Of a stretch of DNA of 64,000 nucleotides, positions 38,601-53,400 are shown one piece after another. A program made the translations under genes and the position numbers. How positions within the stretch are numbered: the stretch's first letter is position 1; each line of letters begins with the position of its first letter. The notes below the pieces were generated by a model. The model ran no database searches. It saw nothing but the letters and a program-made list of their open reading frames with translations, and had not been told where the DNA came from. This DNA comes from Sebastes aleutianus (taxonomy: Eukaryota > Chordata > Actinopteri > Perciformes > Sebastidae). The stretch lies in assembly GCA_916700875.1 (NCBI GenBank), contig CAKAKS010000034.1:10574695-10638694 (forward strand), written 5' to 3'.

Positions 38601-41600
38601 AAAAGGTGACCCCTCGCCTCTCTCTCTCTGTCAGATAGGAGCGGCTCGGGCCTCCTCTGTGGAGCATTTCTGCTAAAACACACCTGACGCCCCTGAAAAG
38701 TGTGACAGCTGCATAGGCGCGTTGCTTTCCCCCCGCCGCTTCCACCTGGTCCCAGGCTGTAATCACACAGCTTCATGCTCCAGGGCCCCGCGCTGCTGAT
38801 TGGAGCCTATCTGACGGCTGGCAGGAAAAACTATCGGAGGGGATAAAATATTCACACACAGCCGTTAGAAGATCCAGGGGGAAAGTCTGAAGGCATTAGC
38901 CAGAGCCCACAAACATCTACGCTGACAGTGTTTCCCAAACGTTGAGCTCCCTTGACAGATATTTTTTTTTTCTTGCCTAACACCTCCCAAAGTGTCGGCA
39001 CGAACAAAAGCAGGGAGACGCGGACATGCCCCAGAGTAGGGATCTATTGGGATTACCTGAGGAAAGCTCTAGGTGGTTCAGTATTCCTCCCCACAATGGT
39101 ACTTTTCACAACAAGACCTGCATGTTCCTATTTCACACCAATCTTTCTATAGGCCTCAGGGAGACCCAGCCCCACTCACAGTAAGACCATTAAACTGCTC
39201 ACACAGCACTTCATTTCAAAATAAAAAATAGGCTGAGCTATCTTAAAGTGGTTCCACGGGAAAAAAAAAATCGTATCTCCCTCCAGTCCCCTCTCTCAAA
39301 CTATCCTCGCTGCTCCATCCATTTTTATACCCATGACAAGTAATCATCTCTCCCATCAATCCAGCCTCTTTCATCCCTGCACTCTGAAGTTCTTTACTGA
39401 GGGAGAAACTCATTGTAATCTCATCGCAGTATCTCCCGGAGAGCTTTCTACCTGAGTGTGTGGCCCGAGAAATGAAAGGTGAAGATTGTAGCTCAATATG
39501 TGACGGTGGTGTCAGGCTCCCTGGGGGCAAGTACGAGCCGGGCAAACAGAGCCTCTCTCATCAGAGCACATCTGAAGTGTGTGTGTGAGAGACGGGACCG
39601 GGAGAGGCGGGATTGACCGCAGCCCTTCCATCAGGATAAAATTGAACCTATTCCATGCTGCTGTATGTGGTATCGCGGAAGACGAGAGCGAATCAACATT
39701 TGGGAGGCTTCTGTGGGATTGGAAGTCTCTGTAGGAGGGTGCGCATCGAAGGTTCTTTGCATTTCGTGCTTTTGGTATAAAAGAGTGCAATGTGCTGGGT
39801 TGGTGTTAAATTCTCTTGATAGGTCTGTTTGCTTGCCAAGCATGAGTAGGAGGATCAATAGACTGTGGATTAGGAAGGCATGCATATGAGCCCTTTTCTG
39901 CTGAGAAAACCTGAATCCAGTTTTTGTTGGCCTCCTCAGCATCGGAGATACTTCAAAATGGCAGCAGATCAAACACGATGTAGCCGCGTCTTTAAAATTC
40001 CTTTTTACACGCTATATGTGTCCTCTTTTGTCTGCAGGTCTCATTCGACTGCAGGAGCTGATCAAGGCGCCGTCACGATACAACATTCGTTTGAAGATCC
40101 GACAGCTGCCCACAGAGACCAAGGATGCCAAGCCACTTCTGAAGGAGATGAAGAAGGCAAAGGAGTTCCACGTCATCTTTGATTGTGGACACGAGATGGC
40201 TGCCTGGATCCTAAAACAGGTATGAACCCAGCTTAATGAGCCGGGATAGTTCATTAAGTTCATTGCAATAAAACAAACCTGGGGGGCTATTTATGGCACC
40301 CCAAAGTAATTCATTTTAAATTAATTGATTAATTCATAACTATTAAATAAATAGTCATTTGAATAAATTTGTGTTAAATATATAAGTGACATTATTTTGA
40401 AAATTATTAAAAGTAAATTCATTATTATGAAAAGCTATTTAAAGGTCTTATTGATAAAATGTTTATGTAGACAAATAAATATGTAAAAAAACATCCACAG
40501 AGCTTTCACAAAGGTGCCGAATAAAAGTATGGCTTTTCCAGAAAAAAAATATTATGATTGTGAATTAATTAAAAACATTTTTTTTTTAATTTTGGCGGGT
40601 CCAAAATTAATGTTTTGTTTATCTCTGTGGATGATATCTGACATTTGGTTCCCACTTCTAACAACACTTGTGAGCCAATATTAAAACGACGTTGGTATCA
40701 CGTGGTATCTCTGGGTCGTCAGTATGTGTGGAAAAAATGATAAATGGCTGAGATTGACGGTTAGTGCCTGGAAACCACATGTTGTGATGTAAATGCAATG
40801 GAACGGGGGAGGGAGAATGCAACATTTAGTGGCTGAATGTTATCAACGTTATCAATAGCACTTTTAATTATTCAAATTCTAATAATAACAGTATAGTTTT
40901 GTAAGAGTTAATTCAAAAGTCTGTTTTGTTTCACAATAACATTTATTTATATATTTAACACATGTTTATTAAGATTATTATTTATTTCATAATGTCTTTT
41001 TTATTTATTTACTATTAAGGCTATCAATTGATTAAACTATTTAATTGCAATTAATTGCATGATTGTCCATAGTTAATTACAATTAATCACAGATTAATCA
41101 ACATTTTTTTATTTCTTCAAAATGTACCTTAAAGGGAGATTTGTCAAGTATTTAATACTCTTTTCAACATGGGAGTGGGCAAATATGCTTGCTTTATGCA
41201 AATATATGTATATATTTATTATTGGAAATCAATTAACAACACAAAACAATGACAAATATTGTCCATAAACCCTCACAGGTACTGCATTTAGAATAAAAAT
41301 ATGCACAAATCATAACCTGGCAACTCAAGCCCAACAAAGGCAACAACAGCTGTCAGTGTGTCAGTGTGCTGACTTGACTATGACTTGCCCCAAACTGCAT
41401 GTGATGATCATAAAGTGGGCATGTCTGTAAAGGGGAGACTCGTGGGTACCAATAGAACCCATTTTCATTCACATATCTTGAGGTCAGAGGTCAAGGGACC
41501 TCTTTGAAAATGGCCATGCCAGTTTTTTTGGAGCGTTATTTATCCTCCTTCGTGACAAGCTAGTATGTCATGATAGGTACCAATGAGCCCACTACGACCT

Positions 41601-41971
41601 AAAAATCGCAAGTTGCGTTAACACGTTAAAGAAATTAGTGCCATTAAAAACGAATTTGCGTTAACGTGTTATTATCGCGTTAACTTTGACAGCCCGATTT
41701 AATATTGAACAGTTTGGCTTTAAGTTCAATATGTAAACTGTAAGAGCAGTTAATGGAACAGTCTGCTACATTTATGAATAAGATGAGTGATTTTATTATA
41801 TTACTTCCTGAATTAAATTAAAAGGGAATTAACTGCAGTCCCAAAATGTACATAATATCCCTTTATAGGAACATAGACTCGATACATAGACTCGTTCATT
41901 ATGAGTGTGCACTAAAACAATAAGCTCATACTGTACGTGTTCCCTTTATTACTCTCTCTCTCTCTCTCTCT

Positions 41972-42013
<42 letters not shown>

Positions 42014-45000
42014 AAGCACTGATGCAAATGATTCAGATACCTACTTTCTGCTCTGTGCATCTTTAATCTCTTTATAGAATATTAGATCTCTACTAGTGAC
42101 CCGTCATAATGGAAGCTCTCCATTGCACAATAAAGGATTTTTAATTAGAAAGTCTAATTCTGCTCACAGGCATGTTAAATTCATTTTACAGAGGCACGTT
42201 ATTTATGAGAATGGTGGGGGTTCTTATTGAGCTGAAGTCTTCTCAGAAGCATATTGCACTGTTTGAATCCTTTATACAGCCGCGTGTCTACGGGAAGCAA
42301 CAAGAATGATTATTTATTGATGCTGAATACTTGGTAGGCACAACAAAACATCAACTGTATGACAACAGCTCAGTTCAGTGCTTCCTCCAACACAATCCTG
42401 ACTGAAGTCGGAGTGTACGTTTTTGTACAATAACTGCAATGCTTTCCTGTATTTGTTATGGCCACAAGTGTACTAATAATAATTCAATTAGGGATGTCAC
42501 ATTACCAGGAATCTAGTAGTCAAAACCAATACCAGTAAAATTCCACGATTCTCGATACCAATTCGATACCATGATAAAAAACAAAAGTGAAACAATAAAT
42601 CCCATGTACTTCAACATCCACTCTTTTGTTACCGTTTGCATACTGGTTGTTGTTAGAAAGTTAAACAGGTCATAACTCCCTCTCTATTATCTATTTTATA
42701 TTGCTGTGAAAACATCTCCCTCAAACAACTGGATTTATTCAAAATTTACAAAAAAAACCCCTACATTTTACTTTATTTGGATTACGTTTGAACACATAAC
42801 ATTAGAATTGTTTCACTCAATGCTCATTTTTACTGAATAGAGCCTGAACGTATCATAATGTAAGTCACAACAACAACAACAACAACAGCTAACTTGAACT
42901 CTCGTCCTGCCGATTTCAACACAGATTTGTTGTTCTCAATGTGGCCTATAAAAAATAGGATGCATCCCTGGGCACGTCGATAGTGAGTTTACTATGTCCC
43001 AAACACATTTTCTATCATCCCCGGGACAATGGGACGCCGTTAGTCTCGAGCCCTGACGGTACCTGCGGTACTGTAGAAAAACGAGTACCGTCACGTTACC
43101 ATCGTTAGAATTTTGGCATCGACTTTTTACCGAAGTATCGGTTCTTGTGACATCCCTAAATTCAATATGTCTTTTAATCAATCACCAACCCAACCTGGAC
43201 GCACCTCTGGTCTCTTTTAATGTGAAACTTGTTCCTTTGTCAGCAAAGAGATGTCAGTGTCAGACTACACAGGTTAAATAAAAGCTAAATGAAGAATTAA
43301 AATTAAATGAATAGAGTAATAAGCTCATTAAGCTATTAATCTTTTATTTTGTACTCACTACCGGATGCTCTTTTCTCCCTGTAGGCCCTGGCCATGGGTA
43401 TGATGACAGAGTACTACCATTATATTTTTACTACCCTGGTGAGTACGCTGCCACTTCTTTTTTTTTATGTTGACAAAATGCAATTATATAGTATATTGTA
43501 ATTTTTTTTGCACAGCACTATCCACTTAAATTTGAGTGTGGTTTTAACTGTTTTTGTTTGCTGGAGTGCTCGTTGCGAGGCAAAAATACATCCGTCTGTC
43601 TGAAAAGCTGTTTTTCTTCTCTGAGAATAAAATTAAATATGACTCAACCAGGAGCCAGTCAAAGAAAAAAAACACACTATTATTTTCCTTTTGTGTGAAG
43701 CATTATGAACCTGAACTACAACCTGAATTCGTGCTGATAGAAATAGATGGCCTTGTAAAGCTGACTCATTGTCACGTAGCTCATTATAAATACACTCTTT
43801 GCATTTGAAAGTATCAGTTGTGAAAGTTTAACTACAGTTTATTCTCTACATTCTACGCCAACCTCCTCGCCCCGTGCGGCTGTCCACAACCCTGAGTGCA
43901 GAAAACAAAAGCGGTTGGAGATATTTTATTCTGACTCTGACAGCGATTGAAGTTCTCCAAAAGTTCTTTGATCTAACCACTACAAAGATTGCTTGCTACA
44001 CTGCCGATGAACAGCAGCACATCTTCGGTGAGCCCAGAGAACAGAAGACTGAGAGCTCAGATAATAGCCCTGAGCAGATGAGACTGTCACCCATTTGGTC
44101 CATTATAGCTAACAAACAAATGGCACGCTGTGTTGTTTGGAGCACAATTGGAAAGTCTGAGTGAAAGGTCGGAGAAAACCGACCTAAAAAAGGACATTTA
44201 CCAGTGCACAGGACGTGTAACGACCCCTTGTGCATCCACATAAGAACCTGGCTAGATGAAAGGGGAGTGAGTGACAGCAGGTTTGTCATTGGGAAAGGGA
44301 AGAGAATAGTGATTATAGGCCTCTGTCGGCGGCATGCTGCTGCTTGTCGGGGTGGAAACATGCCTACTTTAACAGTGTTTGGCCGGTTGAAGGCCACGGT
44401 GCCGGCCAAAGCTGCTGTATGCTGGTACCGAGCCATCCGTGCTGCTTTCGGAATAGGACAGCAAACATTGACCGTGGCACCCGCTTCCGCACTCGGCGTC
44501 CGTCACCTGCTGTTGTTCTGTCAACTGTGTTGTTGCGTCCCAAAGACATCTGCCTGGTGTGATGCCAGACATGCTGTATGCGGGACGATTGGGTTGTCCT
44601 TTCACTTCCACATGATAGATGGCAGTCCACCAAAAGCCGGCCTGTAACCTTGAATGCCTTGCCTTCATCAAGGCTGCTGCTGCCTCAGCACGAGATAAAA
44701 TAGCTCCTGAAATACCTTCAACTGCACTCTTCTGCTCTCACTCAAATGACTGATCTTAATTACTGAGGACAGATGAGACATGTGCAGTAAGCAAAGATGA
44801 GAAATTAATTAATTTGGGCGCTCAAACACATGTAGACTTTTATCTTTTACGCATCCAGGACCTTTTTGCCCTCGACATGGAGCCGTATCGCTACAGTGGA
44901 GTCAACATGACCGGGTTCCGCATCCTCAACACGGAAAACTCTCAGGTGTCGTCAATCATCGAGAAGTGGTCAATGGAGCGACTACAAGCCCCGCCCAAAC

Positions 45001-47399
45001 CGGACTCAGGCCTGCTGGATGGATTCATGACGGTAGGCTCAAACCAATTTTTTTTTATGCTGCTTACGTAATGCAAACATTATGCTGTGTATGCAAAAAA
45101 ACATGTTTATAGCTGCACTTCGTTCTAGTATGTCCAAATGACCGAATTAATCTAAAGCCATATCTAATGCAACAGCACCTTTGGGGGTTTTATGCCGCAG
45201 GCACTTGTGTGTAGGCCTATATAGAGGAAAAAAATCATGTTGTGAAATATACAATATTTTTCGAGGAGAATAAACGAGCCCGAGTTGTCAATCACAAGTC
45301 CCATGGTGAAGGGCTCCTGGGGTGGGCACGGGAGCAGCATCAACGCCCTCTGCGTGGTGCTTTCAGGGCCGGTGCTCCTGGGTCTAAATGCTCCGTAATG
45401 AGGCGGTGTGAATGGTAATAGCCGTTTATCTGCCCTCCCGCCTCTCACAACTCTCCTCTGGGAGCGTGGCCAAAATATGACAATCTGTCAGTGTTCATGC
45501 AGAGAGGGGGAACAAATTGGATGGAAATTATGGCCTTGGATTTTTAGGATGGCATCCAAAAAATCATGGGGATAAGGTGATTTGAAAGTGAAAAAGGGAA
45601 TGGAGCTCGTCATGGACGTTCAAGGTCCCTCTGAGGGTGTTGTTGTAAACAGTGAATTTACTCCACCTCCCTCACGAAGCCTTTCCCTTGCAGACAAACA
45701 CCTTTTTTTTTCCCTGCTTTCAGTCAGCCGTTCTTTCTTCTTGCCAGACTTCAGATCTGGTATCAGAAATCTGTGTAATGAAAGATGTGTCTTTTCATCA
45801 AAGACTTAAGGACAGATATGCCTATTCATATATCAGTCACAGCCTTAATTCACACTGATGAAAAATGAAAACACACACTCCCTCATGTTTTTTCTTTACT
45901 TTCCTAATAAAGCCATGTAAATATACAACAGATTACTACAATGTCTTGCCAGAAACATACAGCTATAAATATAGAAATTCATATTTAATTTCCCCGTATC
46001 CTTTTCTTCATGTGGCACTCGATTGTGCAAGCACAAGCAAAGCAGTTACTGTATGTATGCAAAAAGATTAATGCATCACACAAAGAGGTTAAATCACTTT
46101 ATTTTTTTTTCTCCCTCCGCCGGAAATTAATGGATATTAGTGGAGAATGTTGAATTGATTCATTAGCATAGCATGAATCATTTTGTCAGATCCTATACTA
46201 CATATTGACATATCTCACTGGACTAGAACCGCCGTTAAATAATGAATAATGCGTCCAAAGGCTCCTCCAAGCCTGATAAAGTACTTCATTAGAGTGTTTC
46301 TTTTTATAAATCCCGGCTCTGATGTGTTTTATTCTTTGGAGTGTTTTGCCCTAAGAGGATTCTTTATAATGCGTCACTGAAGAAACAGCTGCGTGAATAT
46401 AAAAACATTGTCGTTTTAATGGTATAATAAAAGGAATAATGGAGAAACAGTTCTGCTGGTGATTCTGAAAAATAGCCCCTATCTACGTTACGAACGTAGA
46501 ATAATATTTGGTTTCTCTGCAACTCAAATATGTTTTAATTAATTTATAGATCTTCCTGACATTTAATGCAACTGTGCTCAGGGCCGAGAAGCCACCTTGA
46601 AGGGTATCATTAAATTAAAGTGGGCTGCAGCAGCCAGTGTGTGACCTTCCACCCCCGACCCTCCCTCCAGCCTTTTATTCCCCCTCTCTCTCTCTCATAC
46701 CTCGTTCTCATTCTCTGCAGCACAGAAGCCTTGCTGGGCTCCGGGCTTGTTTGTGCTCGGTGACCAGGCAACAGTTGTGTAGCGATGGTTACCAGGACAA
46801 CGCCGTCCGTGTCACCTTGTGATTTCATGAAGGATTGATTGACTGAGATGGGAGGAGGGGGAGGAGGAGGAGGAGGAGGAGGGTTAGAAGGTTGGCAGGG
46901 AAGGTGAGATGGCGGCAACAGGAGGGGAGCCGATGAGGAAGGAAAGATGGGGGTGGGGGCGTTACGAGAGATCCATGCGGTGTTTTATCACGCCACTAGG
47001 CTCGCAATAATGCGTGGTAGTGTATAATCACAGTGACACTCTGCGCCTTGGGTGAGGCTGAGTGTTGTCTCTCAGGGAGGGATGCATAATGAGAAGTCCC
47101 TCCTCGACCCAGGCAGGCTCGCGGCCACGAACGCACTCGCCTCTTAACTCCGTTTGTCAGAGTATCTCTGACGTGGAGGGGTGCATAATAAGAGTGGGGG
47201 GGTGCTAATTAGTCCGGTTCATTTGCGTGTGGACGTACAAGTGTGTGTGATCTCGTTTGTTTGTGTCGACTCTTTAATCATATCCCTGGAGTCATTTGGA
47301 GCTGAAATTATTGTAACCCTCGATCTCCATGAGAATTAACAGCAGTTAGAGACCCACGACCTGTTAGAAATATAGATAGATAGATAGATAGATAGAAAT

Positions 47400-47448
<49 letters not shown>

Positions 47449-50400
47449 CTGATTATGGTTTAGTCCCATCTGTGTATATTAATTGCCTTTAGCTAATGAG
47501 ATATTTGGTTTGAATGCTTCGTAGTAATTTGCATTCTTTTAAATCCCCATTCACTGAGCTAAGTATATACTTGGATTTAATTGAGTTAAAGAAGAAAAAA
47601 AAATAGTTTTCCCAGTTGTACGCCTCGCTGAGGCTTTAGGGCCAGATATTTTTCTACATCTGCATCATTTCATTTATGTCTACATTTCACTGAGCTATAA
47701 TTACCGCAACAGAGGGCGGGATGTTCTCCAGTGTCACCAATGCAATCCTGGTGTAATAGCTCATAATAATGGCTCTCTTATTAATAGAGAGCGGTTGTTT
47801 GGGTAATATGTACAACGTGATGGGGGCTGCTGCTGGAGTTCGCATGGGACACTGTAAAAAGCATGTAAGTGTAACACTAATTGGGAACACAACAGACATA
47901 TGAAGTTGCTCAAGATAGTGACAAACTAGTAAAGAATTAGCAGCTATTGCTGAGATTTCTTTGAGCAAGGAGCTTTACTTCAAATCAGCACAACAACATG
48001 CATGCTCAGCAAACTTACAGTAAATAATTGCTAATGACAACGATTTTAAAAAACAATTCAGCATTTGTCCACAACACAGAAAAGCAAATTGCTTTTTTTC
48101 ATCATAAAAACACAGTTTGACTGCACGTAGTACACAATAAGGAAAGCTACTTTTGGTGACATAAAGATGATTAAAGAGGGGAAGAGATGCATAAGGACGC
48201 TCAAGGGAACGTTCAGTATATTTCCCATAATAATAATATGGTTATAATCCTTAAGATTTCCATGATATAATGCTGTTTATGGCCAGCATATTTTCAGCAA
48301 TAGCCATTCAATGTATTTGCATTATCTAACTCCCTCCCTATAGGCTATACTCCGCAGTCAGTCCGCCTTTCCTCCATGGGATACAGAGTGCACTCCCACG
48401 CGCAAGGGACTGACAGGAAATGATGCATGCCGGGTCCCATTTCACAAAATTTGCAACATGAGATCATTTCCTCACCTGTTAGTTCTGACACATTTCACTA
48501 ATCAAAACAAACCCGGCCCGCGATGCTTGCCTGAGCATCCGAGTCCCCTCGCAGATTTATCTGCATTGGTGACTGAGTGACAATAATTTGTGAAACGTGA
48601 CGTGCCAGCCGCCGTTTGCAGTCTGCACGTGAGCGGCGTTTGCAAATCGCTTTTGTGAAACCCTGCACGTTATTTTTGAGACAAAAAAAATCAGGAGTGT
48701 GTGTGCATTTTACATTAAAGGCAACATACGATCATGAGCTCAGTGGACTTCTTTATTGGACTTAGATTAATGGCACAATGAATCCTCTCACAGTTGGTTT
48801 GGGTGCACTGTAAACACACACAAGGGTTTGCTCGTCTTCTTTCACTCAAAGTGCATTTGCTCTCCTCGGTGGTCAATATAAATGTAATTATGGACTGAAC
48901 TCTGGGGCCTGTATTATTAAAACACACTTGCCGGTACCGCCAGTAACCACCAGATCAATAAAGACTGAAATTATATCAACAGGTTTTAAAGTAATGTTTT
49001 AACTTTCAGGGCTGGATGATTTACTAATATTAGGATTCAAAACAGGGCTGCACGATTTTGAAAAATCTCTTATTGTGGTTGTTTTGACTTATATTGCAGT
49101 TGTGATATGATTTGCAATATTAGAGGGAATGATCATTTTTACATCGTTTTCATTGAAAAACATATTAAAATGATTATGGTGTGATTTTTGCAGGGATCTG
49201 TACCAAACAAAGATGTTTTCTTAAGTCTTTAAAATATGATATGTTGGCCAGGACATCTCTGCAACACGACTATGTTTAATTTTTACATAAATTTCACCTT
49301 TAACAAATATTGCGCCTCCTGCGATTTGAAAATTGCCGTAGGCCATATTGCGATTTCGATAAAAAAAAATGAAAAGTATGCTTGTTAAGAACTACATTAT
49401 GGATGTTTTTTTCACATCTCAAATTAGGGATTGTGTGTACAGAGGAAGAGAAACAGGGAGGGAGCAGGGTTGCAGAAAAATGCACCGGGGGACGGACAGA
49501 CGGGGAGAGACAAAGAGAGATGGGGGGAGAAAACGGATACCTTGCTGCATTAACAAGCACTGCTGGGAGTAGAGTGGGAACCACCCACACAGAGAGAACG
49601 GGATAGAGGAATCTGCTAGTTGGCAACTGCGCTCTGGTTGGAAGGTGTTTTACCATGCATGTTTACATACATACAAGTGTGTGTTTGTATTGTACGTGTA
49701 TGTAAGTGTGAAGCACACACTGTAAGATGTCTGATTCAGTTTGGCTCAGGTTTGCTGTTGGGTAGCACATGGCTGCCATGGAATCTGACAACGGGGAAGA
49801 GAATGCCGACACATGAACCTCTCTACTATGCGTCATTCATGCAGCGTTTCAACCAAATGAGGGTCCTCAATGAGGATGTTGAGCCAAATTTGGATATGAT
49901 ATTGAATAGAGGACACATTCTGTCATTGTGCCGGATGAATCACTGCACAAATAAACTCTCCGTTTATGGGGGATTCATTTTTATTTGTTTAAAACTTGAG
50001 ATTTCACCCTGCAGCTTAAATAGTTCTACAGTACATTGGACGTGCTCACAGTAAATATCCACACAGATTCTATTTGATTCAGCACCCAACCGATGCATCA
50101 GCATGACTATTAATCAGCCAATTTTATCTTATCACAGATATTACTATCAATATATCATATACTGTATATGTCAGCTAATTAGTAACAACAGATTGAAGTA
50201 CATAAATGATGAAAAATGTGTAGAAACAGTGAAGCAATTACATAATTTGTCCACTAGGACTTACACATTTTAACTGTAAAATATCCCACTCAGTACATGT
50301 CTTGGTTACAATTCATTTATAACCAAATTTAAGGGGCCCCTATCAAAAAAAGTTTATTTGTCACGTGTTTAAAAAACAAATACCGGCCTATATATACATG

Positions 50401-53400
50401 TATATGTATTTTTTTATATGTCTAATTAAGTGTTATTGTAACCTGCTCCCCGGTCCTTTGATAACACACATATTCTTTGCAGCTACATAGATGTAAGCTA
50501 CCGGGTTGTACTCCACTACTGGTTCACAGGTTGGTTGCGTCCATTACAGCAATGTGATCTCCCTCCCTCTGATCCCAGTTGGCAGAGCAGAGAGCCTTTT
50601 AAAGACCGCGACTGTGGAGAGCAGACACTCGATGCCCTGTGCCGGGCACCACCAGCTGGGCTTGGCACAGCTTCAACATTATTAGCACCAATGCTCCCTT
50701 GGTCCATAGAAGCCTTTTGTGAGTGAAAATAGGCAGCGGGAGAGAGAGAGAGAGAAAGAGAGAGATGGAGAGGTGGAATTTAGAAAGAGAGAGATTTATT
50801 ATCTTTTTCCCCTTCATTTTGCTCCCTCTAACACATTTGACTTTAATGTCTCATTTGTTTATTGTCTTTACATGCTAATAAACTAGGCTGAAAGAGGAAG
50901 AAAGAGAATTCAATACCATAGAGTGGTGCAGGAATGAGTCCTAAAACCAGGAAATGAGTTAGCATTTTTTCCCTTCCGGTTGCCTCGTCTGGAAGTCAAT
51001 GGGGTTTTTTAATGGTTTTTTAGTTAGATGATTGAAATAAGGTCAGGTAATACGTCAGTAAACATCCCACTCATGACTTTTGAAGCTTTTACGTGTTTTC
51101 AAAAAGGCGGTTGCTAACAAGTGGCTACTAAACGTCATCATGCCGACTTGTACGTCTTTACAGCCGCGTTGTGTGTACTCGCGCTCATGCGACCGTGATG
51201 TAGTTCGTTTATAGCCTAACGTTAGCTTTTTACTTCTGGCGATTGCATTTACACTTCAATAATCATAAAGTGGTGTTCATTTGTGAGGATAATCTTGCTG
51301 AATAAAACGTGTAAGTATCGCATAACGTTTGTGGCAAACAAAGCTTATATAAGAGCTTATTTTCTGCAATAATCCAAAACACAATGAAAAAATCCCATTA
51401 GCTTCTTGTCAAGGGAACCCAGGACGATGATAACTTCCGGGTTGGCCGACAAAAAATACGTCATCCCTGTTGCACTCTATGAAGATAAATTAGTCTTGCC
51501 TAGCTAGACCTTTCTCCACAGCGTTGTGTCAGCGCTAAAGACAGGAGTTATTCTGCTATAGGGGAAAAAAGCTCTCTGGCTTGTTTATATTTCTTTAAGC
51601 CAATCACAATTTTCTTGGTCGACTCTAAGCACAGAATGCAACGATGGTGCTCTTGCAAGATAGATAGTGCAGATAGCAGAAGGGGAGGAGAATGGCGGCT
51701 GAAATAGGCGGCCAATGGCAGACTTATACCTACAGTCTACATCCGGTGAGTCAGACTACAAATAGGTTAAACACCGCCAAACAGATTGCCTAACACTATC
51801 CTTTGAACTGTAAAAGCTTTGTCACTCTGGAAATTTTGGAAAGTTTATGTAGCTGATGAAGTGCGGGGAGTAAAAACCCGTGGAGTGGGCACCACCTAGC
51901 TTCTTTAGCTAAACGTGGCTGGAGGCTGATTAAATATGAGGAAAGGCCATCATGTTAAACAGCCACTTAGTCAGATGTAGGTTAGGCAGCGTGGTGCTAA
52001 TTAGGGTGGACTCTGAAGTGGACAGTGCTGCCAACAGCATGCTGTTGCCTGAAGGGTCTGGTGGGACACCACTGCTCAGAGCATTCACAACCTCTTTTGT
52101 CAGACTTAGTTAGGCACGCATCATATTTGATGTTTCTTATGTGCGGTTACTTACAGTAACAATCTTTGATCGCCCTCGTTCAATCTTTAGCCATGGCTGT
52201 AGGGATGGCAATGTAGGTCTGTCAGTCAGTTGGTCCACCAATTTGGTCTAAACTGAAATATAATAATACAAGTAGGGCTGTCAAAGTTAATGCGATAATA
52301 ACGCGTTAACGCAAATTCGTTTAACGCCACTAATTCTTTAACGCATTAACGCAATCGATCTTTCAGAGGTTGTAGCGGACTCAGTTTTAAAGCTAGACTG
52401 AAGTTACTGGCATCATATGACACTAGAAAAAGGAATCCATTGGTACCAACCATGTCATACTAGCTTGTCGTGAAGGAGGCTAAATAATGCTCCAAACATA
52501 TGCTACATTTTGGTGAAGAAAAACTGTCATGGCCATTTTTAAAGGGGTCCCTTGACCTCTGACCTCAAGATATGTGAATGAAAATGGGTTCTATGGGTAC
52601 CCACAAGTCTCCCCTTTTCAGACATGCCCACTTTATGATAATCACATGCAGTTTGGGGCAAGTCATAGTCAAGTCAGCACACTGACACACTGACAGCTGT
52701 TGTTGCCTGTTGGGATTGAGCTTGCCATGTTATGATTTGAGCATATTCTTTCAGGCTAAATGCAGTACCTGTGAGGGTTTCTGGACAATATTTATCATTG
52801 TTTTGTATTGTAAATCGATTTTATATAATAAATATAAACATACATTTGCATAAAGTAAGCATATTTGCCCACTTTCGTTTTGATAAGAGTATTAAATACT
52901 TGACAAATCTCCCTTTAAGGTACATTTTGAACTGATAAAAAAACGGATGATTAATTTGCGATTAATCGTGATGAATCATGGACATGCGATTAATCGCAAT
53001 TAAAAATTGTAATTGATTGACAGCCCTAAATAAAAGTTATAATAATAATAAGTTAGGGTTACATATTCATCGTCCCCAGAGGATGTATCCTACAGTACTG
53101 TCTTTAAAAGTTAGCTTTAAGCTCAAAGCACTGCTGTTCATAGATACAGCCTCACAGAGCTGCTAGCGTTTATGTAGACTCTTAATCTTGTTATATACTA
53201 AATAAATACATTCTGCTTATTGCTTTTGCTTTCACCCAAAATTAGACACAATTTTTATGGGAAAATCCGGTTTGCAGGAAAGTGTTTCTGGCAGCAGCAT
53301 CAGGGGTTTGTTTGGAACAAACAGAAGAGGGACTAGGTGGTTAGCACGAGCAGTCTGTGCATGTTTGAACTGCTTCTCCCATTTAGCTTTGTATACACAA

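Larger units (their letters stand above)
40220..43384. other. grik2: grik2 intron 4 (3.2 kb)
   Basis: AT-rich, with a family E element (41016-41697), a TC tract (41951-42012) and a MITE with perfect duplication (42489-43158). These account for about half of the intron. Confidence 0.85.

Noticed and set aside
43996..44647. Overlapping open frames of about 147 codons on both strands in grik2 intron 5
   Set aside because: Both lie wholly inside an intron, have no domain, and openness on opposite strands in the same place fits locally high GC rather than a gene.
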